64,000 nucleotides of DNA from Paragonimus westermani. Its lineage: Eukaryota; Platyhelminthes; Trematoda; Plagiorchiida; Troglotrematidae. The translations under genes and the position numbers were made by a program. This document shows, one piece after another, positions 37,201 to 51,000 of the stretch; the stretch's first letter is position 1, and each line of letters opens with the position of its first letter. The DNA is taken from the NCBI GenBank assembly GCA_008508345.1, contig QNGE01001720.1:42339-106338 (forward strand), in the 5' to 3' direction. The notes under the pieces were generated by a model that saw only the letters and a program-made list of their open reading frames with translations, was not told the origin of the DNA and did no database searches.

Positions 37201-38469
37201 ATTTCACTATTGTAATAAATTTCATCTGCGTGCCCTACTAGATTCTGACGTCCCGATTATTGCCCGCTAAATAAGCATCACAGAAAACTTCTGAACTACA
37301 TGAGGTACATGAAACTCAATATTGTAATCTGGAGGCAAACGACGTTAAACAGCAGGGTTAGGGTTAAGATTTGGAGTTACAGAGCTTATGGCACATGGTA
37401 TTTGCCGCTATGTACCATAAAAGGTCACGTGTGGACTATTACGTTGCTCCAATCCAAAGAGATGCAATCAAGGTTACCAGGGTCCAGCCTATGGTCATCG
37501 GGTTGAATGCCAATCATCAGGATACCGTAAGCAACGGTAAACATTATCGAGAAACCATGCAGCTCTCGTCTGCATGTTACGATTGCATTGATCGATAATC
37601 AACTCAAAACGACCTTCGTTTGCACAAAAATTAGCAGATGACCACACTTCCATCCATCGTGCCTGTAAAATACCACATGCTCAAACTACCTATAATAGTA
37701 GCTCATCTAATAATCACCATCAAGGGGGTTCAAACTCGAATCGCGTTGTAGGGCATAAAGTTCCAAGCCAATCACATACTTCCCCATTTGAGTAAGCTCA
37801 TTTGAGAACTGCTCATAAATGCTACTCTGAAACGTTCATTCCAAAATGTCATAAACAAAGACCGCAACTTGAAAAGCGGACTTCAGGTGAGGTGAATGGC
37901 TTACAAAATACCGTACAGCTTTACACAATGAACCCTATTGGTGCTTCGCCCGGTGTGTTACCAGTACGATTCTAAAGGTATGATGTTTCGATTTGATGGA
38001 CAGAAATTGACGTCTTGATAATTGTTTTGTTTACATTGTGTTTGGAGTACCTCGTGATACTCAGCAATCTCCCCAGACAGGGATACAGAATAAGTCAAGC
38101 CCTCGTTGGCACCAACGAAAGAACAAACAACCTAAAGAGAATACGAGAGAAGCTATCGCACGTCGTTGCTTCTTCTGTGGTAGCATTTCGATCACACATT
38201 GAGACATAATTACTTATAAATATCACAACGAGCATCTACATCGCGAAAGTCAGGAATCAAGAAGTTAAACTGAGGAAATAATCGAAAGATACAGAGCGGG
38301 TGACTAAAAGTGATACACCACGGTAGCTATAAATTTAGAACAAAAGTGGTTTCAAACCAACGGTTGGCAGCTCTTTCCGGATTAGGCGTCACAGTGACCG
38401 AAGTACAAAAAAGACCTCCCTACATAACCCGCACCACAAGAGGCTTGCGTTGCACCACCTGAGTTTCCA

Positions 38470-38935
38470 TCCATACGTGCATCGTAACCATTGTAGACAC
38501 CAATGAGTGAAACCAAGAAAGGTGTGAGTGGAAATCTTTGCAGCCCAGCTGGCCATTGCCAGCCAGCCAGATGATGCACATGTGTGGAAGTCGAAATGTC
38601 ATCTCTCGAAAACAAAACACATAGAGAGACTATAATCGAAAGTTCAAAGCTGGCAAGAATGATACTGAAGATGTAAGGTAATAACCGTAGCAAAGTGCTT
38701 TTTATACTGGACAGGGGAAGAAAACAAAATCCTAGATTCAGATTGAGGACCAAACATACCTTCAGCATACTGAACCCACAGAAACGCACACACAAAAGAC
38801 ACTCAGCATAAATCACCAACAAACACTTCAAATTGGATACATAATCAAAGTTCACGATGCCTCCCTCGTGAGGATTTGGAACAAACGGGCACGCTATCAC
38901 CGGTGCGCTAAGGCCGTAGCTATTAACAAGCATCT
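38470..38935 (-). repeat. SINE-like repeat family 3, copy 2 (tRNA-like head)
   Basis: Minus strand: TAGCGCACCGGTGATAGCG resembles box A, and GTTCCAAATCC, only about 10 nt later, resembles box B, as if the tRNA head lost its middle. The roughly 350-bp body matches 19790-19485. Confidence 0.55.
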
Positions 38936-40304
38936 TGTCTTATGTAAACTGTCCATCTCTAAAGAGTCAGTATGTCAACTGGTGGAATGCTTTCGGAATG
39001 GCTAACATCGCAATAGTCCACATCGTCACCCTAGGATATATTGATTAAAATCAGCCATTTGTAGCCGACTTTCAAGTACAAATCCTAGGCCTTCACCTCA
39101 CAACCTTGGCGTCGACGACTTTAACGTTATAAATTTAGCAACCCTAACGGACCTCCTTCCATAATCAGTTTAGTTGCTTGTCTGCCTCCCTAGTTTGGGG
39201 CAGTCAAACTTAGGTTTTGTTCTGCTTTCCTTACTCACGCACGATGGTTTAACCATGAGCCGAGTGGTCAGTGGGCCCGTTTCATCCTTGAAACTCTCAC
39301 AATCTTCATTTAGGTCAACAGTCCGTCGATAAATGAACAGTGACCCAACATGTACGGTTTACATCGGGTGGAAACCTATTTGGTTATCAAGCAGTCCTGT
39401 TCTAAAACATAATTCTGTTCACTAGGTGAGCTCAGCACCAAGTCCAGGCAACATTTTACGACTAAGTCGTAGGACAAGTGAACAACTTCAATATTCACAT
39501 CCCCGTGAACGCCAATAGTCGATAGATTATTCCATGTTTAATCGTCCTCTGGGTTGGTTGGATCTGTTCATAATCCTGTTCAATCGGGGTACGACATACA
39601 GGCGAGATGTGACAAACGGATTGCAGTTTCCAGCGTGGTCTAGGAATGATCCCAAACGGTGGTTTACAACATGGCATCTTTATATTCGTAAGCTTGAATA
39701 TTTTCTATTTTCATACGTTCCATTTTGCAACCGAGTAGAGGTCACTGCAAACGGTTACTCTAATGTACGCATGGGTTCGAATATTAAAGCACGCTGCACA
39801 TTCCAGGTATTCTATACAGAACGAAACCACCACCTTGTGTAACTCACTAACGGAGCCTCATCAACACTCGTGAATATCTAACGTCGGAATAGAGAAGGTG
39901 AATAAGGAGTGACCAAACTTATGCGGTATGCGGTGAACGGTAGAATTTCAGTCCTCTATGTTTGCATATCATTGATACGTGTGGAACAAACAAGCCACTG
40001 ACCAGCCTCATAATTCAGACTAGCTAGGCATGAAGACTAATGTTCAGTTTAACCAGCGTGTTTAATTAAATCTTCATTTCCAGTAGAGTTGGATCGGAGT
40101 TTTCGGTACTTTGAGCATGATTAAACGTAATGTTTGGTTCGGCTACAGAAAACTTCGTTAATCACCTCAGTTTCGTGCGTTTGATAAAAGCAAGGGGCCC
40201 GTGTAACACAATGCGCTGCATTTTTTGTGAACTTACGCCACGCCCAGTAAGTTGCAAAACTACGTAGTTCTTCAGTTCCGCACATTTACAGCATCAGTGA
40301 ATGA

Positions 40305-40420
40305 CGAGCTCTAATGAGAGCGAAACTCGAGTCTAGTGCTTCTTTTCGAAAGGGGCTGGCTGCAAAGTCCATCTGAATGCGAACGCTGCGATCAAATGTG
40401 AGTGATGGTCAACTTGAAAA
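40305..40420 (+). repeat. SINE family 2, tail-only copy
   Basis: GACGAGCTCTAATGAGAGCG, then AAACTCGAGTCTAGTGCTTC and GCGATCAAATGTGAGTGATG, nearly identical to 40736-40840. Confidence 0.7.
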
Positions 40421-40639
40421 TAAACCAAATCCCCGACTACACATCAGTAATCTAAAATATCGCCTTGCAGGTTTAATGAGTTCAGTGATCTCGACCTGTC
40501 TCGGAAGTCCTAATCGCGGGGTTATCAATTGGAGTTAACAGGACAGTTACTGTGTCTGCTCTCGAGACGATCGGGCAACCTGATCATTGCTTACAAGCGA
40601 GAGTGGTTGAGCGTTCAGATTTGATAATTCGGTCGTGTC

Positions 40640-40845
40640 TAATGTGACGTCAATGGCGCAGTGGTTAACGCGGTTGCCTCATGATTGGAATGGCCGGAGT
40701 TCAAATCCCGGCCATGGCAAGGATATGCACTATTGACGAGCTCTAATGAGAGCGAAACTCAAGTCTAGTGCTTCTTTTCGAAAGAGGCTGGCTGGATGCG
40801 GAAGCTGCGATCAAATGTGGGTGATGTTCAACTTGAAACGAATTT
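40640..40845 (+). repeat. tRNA-derived SINE, family 2, best copy
   Basis: Box A TGGCGCAGTGGTTAACGCGG (40654-40673) and box B GGAGTTCAAATCC (40696-40708) are correctly spaced, followed by ATGGCAAGGATATGCAC and the tail shared with 40305-40420. Pol III transcription of the ancestor is inferred from these boxes. Confidence 0.8.
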
Positions 40846-42383
40846 TGTTAGTCTGTTTTCTGCATAGAAGTAAAACGCAACAGAGTTTCACGAGTTGCAC
40901 TGTCTTATCAATAAGTTAAGCTACGATGTAGTAAACTGAGTTCGGTCGAGTTATTTGCGGGCGGACGGTCGTTCCTGAATGACTCATGTGACCACCTTCT
41001 TTGCAATGGCGATTGTCTAACTACGATCATTGCCAATGTACCCACCGGTACGTAAAAATGACAATGAAACGATTGCCAAGCTCTGCAATGCTTGCTCTCA
41101 AGCTTACCGACTTCGCAGTTGCTTTCACTTGCGAGACAGACACGAAAGGAATTTGACTTGAATGGGCGACCATCGTGTATTTAAGGGAAGAGAGTGTAGT
41201 CCACTAACCGACTCAAGAGGGTCAAAATCATAGGCACAACCTGAAACCGGGGGACATGAAGCTGCTCACACGTACACATGACCCAACAAACATTTACACA
41301 TGCACTCGAAGTGTGGGCAGAATAAATTCATGTGGATTCTTCACACAAAATTTGAAACTATGGCATGTGTAACACAATATGCGTGTATGTGCGTCTCAGT
41401 TGGAAATCAACCATTTCCGAATAAGATAGCAACGATGGTAACTACGAACAAATGTGGCACCTAATTTACTCCGCTCGCAAAATTAGACATACATGATCAG
41501 ATATCAGGGGATCTTTGATCGGAAGACCTACAAAATGATTGGAATTTGACACGTAGGCATGTAACATAAGTTGGCAGTCACTGAGATGAAAACAATGAAG
41601 AGAAAAAAACAATCGAAGTTCACTTTAACAAGAAATGAGGATGCTCAGTAAACGGGATAGCACATGTATGTAGTCTACACAGTGGCTCATTGACGGTTGC
41701 AACTAAGTTCAAATTTCTGGGTTTATGGCAACCGGGTGATTTTCAGGAAAGAAAACAAAAATAAGTGTGTATGTGTGTAAATGGACACACGTTCCAGTTC
41801 AGTTCATTTTAGTTACAAAGGTACACGAAGTGAATTCACAGGCCGATCATAAACTGGTGAGAGTAAAGTGCCGTTGTAAATTTGGTTTCAAACAGCGATG
41901 AAAAACTAGAACACATCTACGGTGGCTAATCGATTCGGCATTCACCGAGCAAAGTACACGACCATAAACGGTTAACTGGATGCATTGAGAACGATGGAGT
42001 TAGGCGTAATAAAAGCACAACCACTTGCGATAAAATGATGAGGATTCGCCACCAGTCTCTTACTGTAAACAGGATAGGTACGATCTACTAAGCGAGCAGA
42101 TATGGTATTCCGGTATTCCTTCTGCCACACCGAGTGAGGGGTTTAACTGCCGTTTTAGTATACAAGCAAACGTCAATCAAATCTCGATTACCTACTGGAT
42201 CGGCCAGTGTCGAATCGGGCACGAAGAGTGAAGGCCGTCGAGACTACTCCTGATTTACCCAATCATTCCAATTTGTTTAGACTAATCAGCGACGAAAATG
42301 ACCGAATGAAACGCGGAGCTCACAGTAAGCACCACGAAATATGCAGTCTTTCAGCGCAACCACGGCGTGGACGGGGGAACAAA

Positions 42384-42401
42384 TGATGATGATGATGATG
42401 A
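42384..42401. repeat. (ATG)n microsatellite
   Basis: Six consecutive ATG units. Confidence 0.9.
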
Positions 42402-43471
42402 CCCACAGTCAGCCAGTCATCGACTGACAACCGACCTGTTTTGCCCCCAGGATGCGGTTATCCACTACGGTCGGAAAAATTCGATATCATTCGAATGTCT
42501 GTGGTAGCTTCGAATACATACATTGCGTACAGCAGTAACCAGAACCAGTAGGGCTAGGCAAGACTCTCACTGCCAAGTAAGTCAGACTCTTAAATCAATA
42601 GCTATGGATGGGGTCCCCAAAGAAAAACCGATCTTCTGTTTTCTTGAGTCAGACTCTTGGGTCAAAGAACTGGAGTGCGGATCCTTGAGGCCCAAGAGAC
42701 CGATAAATAACAGAAGCCGTCATTTTCTCGATAGACACTATTCATCCATTATCCAGTGTACGCAATGATTCAAAAATATGACTCGCTTGAAAATGGGGGC
42801 TTGCTTAGCCCTATGGTGCGGTTAATGAGATAATGACGTCTGATTCTCACAACTACCGAGAGTACCACGCCGAGGCAAAGTTGCGCCAAACTTCAGAATA
42901 ACACCACGTTTTCTGTCACAGTGGAAAATAGGGCAGTCACAACCGTTGGGCAATTGAGACGCTTTTGTTTAAGGATGTCTTAGTTAACTTTTTCTATGGC
43001 ATAGAGACCATACCAGCGTTACAACGAATAAAACAATCTGTTGCAAGTTCACAGAATCGTGCACTCTCAGTTAAACATTCTTAAGCAATCAACAATGAAG
43101 CATGCTGTGCGAACATGTGTTTCTGTTGGGTTTTCCCTGTTGATCCCTCTGAAACAATTGTCCCTGAATGAAACGAGGCCCTGAAAAGTATAGCCCGTTG
43201 AGCCCAAGTAGTATGCAAACCTGGCCAACATATCAATGTGGCAGAGCAGGACAGAATAGGGAATACAACGATTTCGATTAAAAAAAGATTGAGGGTCAAC
43301 AACCGTTAAATTGGAGAAGAGAAAAATGTCACGGAAGAAAGAAGAATGATCACGTAAGGACAATAAGGCTCAATCACAGCTTTAATTGGCAGAAAAACAG
43401 GTGACTAGAAACAAAGCGTTAAAGGTGGAAAACAGATATGCATTACCGGAATGATTATAATAATAAGGTTA

Positions 43472-43498
43472 TCGGAAGACTCGGCTACGTCTTCCGAA
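43472..43498. repeat. short perfect hairpin
   Basis: CGGAAGAC and GTCTTCCG pair around an 8-nt loop. No function is assigned. Confidence 0.6.
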
Positions 43499-46400
43499 TG
43501 CAACCTTCTGGACTGCTTGGGACTGTCAACTGATGACGCTACCACGATCAACTCTGATAAGGCGTTCTAAGTTGAGCATATCCAGGCGTCGGATGAGCAG
43601 TGTTAGCAATCCAAATAAATCAGCTGATGCCGTAGTTTCAGCAAATCCCCCTGGGAATGGTGCTTCTGACCAGGCAAGAATAGGCCTCCAAAAGAAGGTC
43701 GACTAGGTAGAAACCTGTACACTTGAATTACACAACTTTTAACGTTTCGATAACATGCGGAGTTGTACTTGTTTAGACCATCGGTGTAAATGTAATAAAG
43801 AACAGTGCTGCGAACCCTGTGTTCCCTTTCGTTGTATTTTTCTCTAGTGAGAACTATATTCTTCATCAGAGACAGGTGACAAGCTTGAATATTTAGCTCA
43901 CCATAAGGGCGCCTTGATACCACATAGCTCTACACAGTATAGGCAATCCGAGTACTAACGTTTATTGACCACTGAGATGCAGTTTGAAGAGACACTAAGG
44001 TCGGCTGAAACAACAGGTTCAGAGGTAGTGATATCCGGCTGCTCACACTCAAGAAAACGATCGGGGTGTATTACGTTGCATTTGATGGTGGCTAATGGCA
44101 ATCGGTTGTCTGTATCTCATCGGTCTAAAATGTCCAGATCATCTGCAACTTTTTGCTATCATATTGTCCAATATACGCCAAATTTTCGTGTCATTAGCAT
44201 ATAACAACAGTAGGTAGTTTACAAGCTGAGGAATTTCGCGCATCAAATTGTACCCTTGAACTTGACTAAGGTGGTGATCCCTAAGGAAGTTGATAATTCG
44301 AATAAATACGGAGTCAATCATAACTTAATTACAGAAGTTCAGGCATAAGAAAGTTTAACAGGCAAGACCAGCTGAGTTTTCTTCATCAGCTCTTTCTGTC
44401 CACTCCTCCCGGCCAACAATCCGGTCAGTAGTGCATGAGGATCACCTCCTGAATACAGATTGAGTGTCAGGCAACAGCACAAACTCGACCAGATATCCGC
44501 GTAACTGGTCATCAACTGGGAACTTCATAAAGTTGGGGTGACTGACAATAAAGCCACCGGCCTGCAGTTAGTGAACTCAATGCGATCATTCTATGTACAG
44601 ATGAGTGATAAAATGTAAAGCTTTCAACATTAGCATGTTCACCCTTGAACACAAACCGACCGATTCACAGTGATCTGCACAGCTCATGTGCACCCTACTG
44701 TGGTACAATCAGAAAAGTGATGCCAGGTTCTTGAGAATATCACAAAAAGCCAGTAACTTCACGAAAACAATGAGTGTTTGATGATGTTCTCCGAAACTAG
44801 TGAAAAGTGACTAGCCCATTATTCGACAATACATCGTTAAACGTTAGCCGCCATGCTCCTTATTGATCAAATGGTTGGAATTGCAGGTCCGCACTGATCA
44901 AGTTTAAGCCGACTCAAGGCGAAATTATGAGAGCAACAGTTCACGCTAAAGGAATTTTATTGTGCAGCCCGCGTCAACGTTCAATCAATGTATCCAGTTA
45001 GTTGGTTCGAGTTCAGACAGCTGGTTATCATACTAGGTGAGATTCAGTCATTATGAGAGGACCATACGACGAGTGATGCGCAACAGAAGTGTGTGTGGTG
45101 AAACGACAAACGAATCGCTAAAAGTGAATAGGCCATTCAAATGATAACTTGATGCACAATAGCGATTGAGGCAGGCTGACTTCTTCACAGCACGGTACGC
45201 TAGAGAATATCGGTTCTCAGCCGAGTGAAAGCAGACACGATTGGATCGCCGTTAACACGAACTGTCCATGAGCAGGTGACAATAGGCTGATGTGTTGGAC
45301 CGGTACTACTTCAGTAAATTTCAGGGTGCGCCTTACTGTGGTGTGAAACAAGAGGTTAGGTGACGCTGGTGGCGCCTCGTGTACACACAGTACGTAAGAT
45401 CTTGGGAAGCAACTGGTGCAGCCAAAATGATCACGCAGGCTTGCAATCACCTTGGGATGTGTTTACGGATACGAGGGCCCACAGACCAACTGATTTACCC
45501 AAAGCAGCGTTTACCAAGATCACACGAGAGTTGCTCGATAGCGGTGGCAGTCACACTGCTCACTGCAGTATGTGAAGTCGGGTGGCACGATAAGTGTCGC
45601 TTCAGCTGTATGACGACGTCTCTAAAAAGCCATCCGTCTTAGACACAACTTGTCTCAGCTAAAGATAGTGAGGATGGCTGCTCATGTTCATCATATTAGA
45701 GAAGTGAACCGTGTTAATTTCCCTTTACAGCCTATATCTGGTACACAGTCGTCTTACTCTCCATAACACGGCATGTCAATTATGTACAGAGGTTGCAATG
45801 GATAGGTGTGGAGAGGGATTCAAGAGAAGGAAAATTACAGAAACTGAAGCAGAAGAGTTAAGATCGCTCCAAACAAAATCAATCAAGCCATATAGAGCGT
45901 TGGATACCTTCAAGTTTTCGACAAAGTAATCAAGTACAGATGTAGCTGAGCTTTTTCCTAAGTTAGCCCAACTATAAAGACGACAAGAGAAACACAGTTT
46001 ATCGCTGACGGATATTTCCGTTAAAAAAACTGCTACATTCTACATGTGTTCACAGTGCCAGTTAGTTCTATCTATTCAGCCGACTCTGCAGCTGCACGTG
46101 GACCGAATTTGCATAATTTTATCTCGTACATTCCTCAACTCAGTGAGGAATGCTCAGTCAATCCTGTTTTGGTTCAACAGGTGTGTTAAAGTGTAGGACG
46201 CGTGAACAAAATGAGGATGGAAACAGATCTATCGAACTTGCTATACTTCGCAGATGTTACGTGTGTTGGTGGGACCCATCTAAAACGCCTGGAGTCTACA
46301 ATTTGCACTGAGTATACACTAGGGGATCGCAGGTGGAACGTTTCCCAAACTTCGGTAGGACGATTTGAGCAAGTTCATGCCGAAGGTCTTCAGCTTATCA

Positions 46401-47284
46401 TTACTCCAGATTTGTAGATTAGTGTCATCGTCTTCTCGCTTCACACGCACCACCTGAACGCTGAAATCATATTTGAGAATAAGTCTCAGAAAATTGCACT
46501 CCCGTTGGATAATGTCAACACTTTCGGTTTTGAGCAAAACTCCCCGGATATTGTGGCCCACGGGGCCGTTGGTTCGGACAGAAGTCCACGAAGCAGCAGA
46601 GTGAAAAATAAGCAAAAAATGTATGACGAATAAAGAACCAGACAAAAGAATGTAGGTTCGTGAAAAAGAAGAGTCTAGAACGTTCACAAAACAGGCTCGT
46701 CATCGAGTGCAACACACTGTCATGACTAAATGCTCCCAACCAGCAGTGTGAATGGTTTCGAAGTTACAATAAAACAAATGGCACCCATCAACCATGCTCA
46801 GCAGCGCAGTCAGTGATTTCTTAATTTACGACTAGGTCATTGTCTGAAAGTCTTGTGGTCTCTTTCAATAATCGGCAGCCACGCTAAACGGTACACCGTG
46901 TGGCAGACATTCCTTCAGCACAAGGAATACATTACTCATCTCATTTTCGGTGCACCAGCTATCGGCCGCGGACTTACAAATACGTTATGACGGTCAACTA
47001 ACTTGATATTGGCCAACTGACAGTGTTTGGGTGAAAGTACGACGACTGAATCGAAGTCCCACTTTCTAAAAGCAATAGAGAGAATCGTGACCTTTCCCCA
47101 GACTTCTCGGTAGTGTTCACACATTCCTCTCAACCACCAAGAGTATTAGTATACTTTACCAAACCCGGGTCTCACCTAGATGCCATTTTGCAATGAGACT
47201 AGTTGCCCCGCCATATTCCCTATTACTTAATCGTAAGCGTCTAAGAATGAGTTTTTCACTCATTATCCACATAAGCACATCCAG

Positions 47285-47455
47285 CTTCTTGATAAATAAA
47301 CTGAGAATAACACAACGATACGAGCAAGTTGTAACACTCCATGTTTCAACTACATCAACCGTTCTCAATCTATTTATTCAATAACACGTTAAACATGACG
47401 TCCAAACTGTTTGACTTCATCCGTACTAAAGTTGGTGCGGATATCTTACAACACC
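47285..47455 (-). repeat. AACACAACG repeat family, copy 3
   Basis: Read on the minus strand: ATATCCGCACCAACTTTAG, then ACGGATGAAGTCAAACAG, then a terminal piece with AACTTGCTCGTATCGTTGTG. It matches 5386-5575 over about 170 bp, defining an interspersed element. Confidence 0.7.
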
Positions 47456-47961
47456 TTTAGCTTCTTACAATCTGTGACACTCCTATGAATCTGCAATGCA
47501 AATCGTCGGATCTTCAAACCTCACAGATCCCGTCAATCCAACAGGCTTCCATATCACCATCCAGTCGAATTTTCCATTATCGTCTGTGTTCACGAAAACA
47601 TTGATTCAAACACTGGTAATGGTGTGTACTCCCACTTATCAAACGACCTTATCATTCGGTAGACGTTAATTAGAAGTAGCGGATTTGTGGACATGTGCAC
47701 TCAAGCGCCCAAGACGGTATATAGCTGTGCATAAAAGTGAGAAAGCAAGAAAATCACAACCGAACACTGTGGATAGTTGAAACGAAGGCACACGTGTCCT
47801 CATAATGCATAAGGCGAACGCGAGCGCGTGCTTGCACTTTTGACAGGATACGGATGTAAGCCTGATTTGACTCAATGACTGACTGCAAATTGCACAAAGT
47901 TGTGTGGTAACAAAGAAGTAGGTACAGGTAAGCATCGATCGAACAGGTTATTCACACTTAC

Positions 47962-48054
47962 TCTGCTACGTGCATCCACATTAGCGTTGTATTGTTTCAA
48001 CAAAAACCGCATGCATTGGGTGTTTGACACTTTGGCGGCGTAATGCAGGGCAGT
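47962..48054 (-). CDS. exon of the SOWAH-like gene, ankyrin repeat (TALHYAAK)
   Basis: A 93-nt exon of exactly 31 codons, with acceptor TATTTCTTGTAATACAG and perfect donor AGA|GTAAGT. It encodes TALHYAAKVSNTQCMRFLL and then KQYNANVDARSR. TALH-x-AAK is the hallmark of the penultimate ankyrin unit, and VD-x-RS preceding GQTPLH in the next exon is the arrangement I recall from SOWAH proteins. It is phase 0 on both sides. The upstream partner should supply the short turn before TALH; a 24-nt microexon at 54994-54971 is a candidate. Confidence 0.9.
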
Positions 48055-51000
48055 CTGTATTACAAGAAATATACAAATATACAAGTATTACCGTTGGCGT
48101 ATGCTTTAGATAAAATAAAGGTGTAGTGCTGCATACAAAGGAGCAAGAAGAAAAACGTCCGCGAACTGCCGAATTTTTGTATTTATCTTAGTGGCCACTC
48201 CACAAACCGATAAACAAGTTAACTACCTGCTATCAGAATGAGGGAACAGTGCAATGCAACCAGCAGGGCCTGTACGCCTGGATGGGTGGATAAACTACTC
48301 AATGGACCTAACAATTTGTACCACAATTTTGGTTCCCTTACCCCCTCAAAAACAGCCGACCCTAAAACTAGCTTATCATTATTCGACACAGCAACACATC
48401 AGTGGTCGACGCCGATGCTTAATTGTCGTCCAAACGAGAAAGACAGTCGTGGCTCGCAGACAAAAGAACAGAAGGGATGGAACAGAGTTCTTTGTAAACC
48501 CACGTTTAAATTTAAGCGTGTAACATCAGAATACCCATAACTTGAAAGCAAATAACTCAATTGTAAGTGAGTAAGACGGCAACTGTGAGACTTCGTAAAG
48601 TTCTCTGCTCTGCACTGATAATTCTCCTCAGTTCATGGATAATTTAGTCAAACAATAGCAACGATTACATCAACGAACCCAACTGGCTGACATATTTCCC
48701 AGAAACCCCGAACACAGATTGCATGGGTCACAGAGCTCTCACATCAGGAAACGAAAGTGAATTAATGTGGCCTACCTACTAACAGCTGTACACAGTTTCC
48801 TACTCAGTCATTAACTGCCCACCGTACATTATAAGTAATTTGGCCGCAAAAGATACATGAAACACGAGGCCTTCGCATGTCTAAAACGCAATTCAACTAT
48901 CGAAGTCTAAACATGCTTAATGATTAAGAAATTGATCTCGTTCGATCCTCTTTACTGGGTATTTGTTTCCGAACCTCCTCGTTGTCAACAAAAAGTGTAT
49001 CGGCAGGCATATAAACAACTGTATCAGCGATCGTTAGAGTGTGTAGGGAATGTGCCCAAGTGAAAGAAACCTCAAAGTCGAAGTTCCCATAGGAGATGCT
49101 GCAACTTTGCCCACATCCGCAGAGTAGCAATGAAAAGAAACGACAGACTGTAATTCGTAATTGAGAGGCGGGAGCTTTTAGATATCAAGGGCATCTTCGC
49201 GATACGCAGTGATTCAAAGCTTACGGTATCAACCATATACGACTGAGCATGTCTATCATCAGATGTGGGACCGTACTATCAAACACACAACGGTCACGCC
49301 GAAAATGACCTTAGATAAGAAACAGCGGTAATGGAAAACCATAATGAAGACCCATAAGATCTATAACGTATCCGCAAGCAACCAACTTTACAATTCCACA
49401 GCAATATCATAGACATTACCAATCGTACTATGAAGAGATAGAAACGGATATAGAAATCAGTGGCGACAGAGCGTCTTAAGTGTGGAAAAATTCCGACTAT
49501 TACCCCTTAAGATCTGTTATCGGACAGCCTCGTTATTCACATGACAATCCCATAATATACACCGGCCGTATGTGAACACTGATGAACACTGAGTTCGGTT
49601 TCGTAACCACACAGCCAGACAAAGCGAATGAAAAGTACATCAGTCCCCATGAAGGAATCTTAACACATTCCTGACGCTGTAGGTCGCACAATTCGATAGA
49701 TGTCATTTTGGCATTTAAGATGCGACCTTAGACCTATCTGCCAACAAATATAAAGTTACACAGGTAGATAAGAGTAGGTACCAGCTCTAAAGTACGATCA
49801 CCAACGATGAGCGCAGAGACAGGCTCCATCACACTTCTGAGGGGTTAGGTACATTCCGTCTCGATACACTGGTATTAATAGCCTCTCCGAAAGGTTTTGA
49901 GCGGAAGGTGAGTTTTCACAGATTTGGGTGACGTCATCCGAAGCGTCATCATGAGACAATTAAAGTGGTCACAAAGTCTCCAACAAGGCAGGCGAACCCA
50001 TCAAAGTTACTCAATTAAACAATCAAAAATCAAGTTTCCAGTTTTACGCAACGACGTGGCAGCTGTCATGCGACCCGTAGTCTCACGGATACTGATAAAC
50101 CATTCAGAATTAGGCACGAACAACAAAAGTAATCGAGTTTCGAACCCAAAAATTTTTGATTGGTATTCCAAGATGTAATTACAGAATCACTATGCGGCCA
50201 ATAGAGGGATTACGGTCATAACTGATGACCACATTGTTGCCTGCAATCTGTGAAGAATATGATTCCCTCACTGTGTGCAGCAATAAAGACATTAGGTAAA
50301 CGCAAGCTTCCAAATCAATCAGGTGGATGTGTGGAAGGATTGGTATTGTGGTTATGTAGGCCACGCATCATGCTTTATAAGTTGTGCATTTTCCAGCAAA
50401 ACAAACCGTATACATAGCAGGACGGGGTTCGCAACACATGTGGAGTTAAGTCGATCAACTTTGTACCGGATTCCTCCCTAAACCAGAGCGAGTGGACTAC
50501 TGTCTAATCAAGCATGAAGAGACCTGACGTAAATAGTCACATATGAGCCAGAGAGCAAAGTCACAATGATCGATGAAGACGGCGATGAAGACGGCGTGTG
50601 AGCAGGTACTACAATAGATCCAGTGTGTGCGGCAATTATAGAGCTGAATAATTCATGAGATCGTCGGGCCGGTAGCCAAACACATTATATGTACATACGT
50701 GACCGTTCGTCGATGTGTGGGCATGTCTGAATATATGCAGGTGCCTACAAAGTGTGCAGGACACGAATGCCAAAGGTGAAGCACTGTAGACGAGCAACCA
50801 GTTAGAAGAAAAATGTGCAAACTTAAGTTGCAACTTGTTTCACTCGAACTGTGTTTGGATAGCAACACACACCGGTAGAGGTGCTAACGTTAGCGTGTTA
50901 GGACAGTAGAACGAGGATGCGACAAACGTGAACGAGTAACTGGATTGATAAACCAACGGGAACACGAATACTGCGTAGCAAATGCGACAGACGGAAATAA

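Larger units (their letters stand above)
31511..47961 (-). other. intron of the SOWAH-like gene (about 16.5 kb)
   Basis: It holds the Gag relic (33476-34271), SINE-like copies (38470-38935, 40305-40420, 40640-40845), an ATG microsatellite (42384-42401), a small hairpin (43472-43498) and the repeat copy at 47285-47455. A 166-codon open stretch at 36417-35917 (minus) has no fitting borders. I see nothing recognisable in 34300-38460, 40850-42380 and 43500-47280. Confidence 0.6.

Noticed and set aside
44378..44400. CTGATGA with GAAA one base later on the minus strand
   Set aside because: There is no room for stem II, and no stem I or III pairing.
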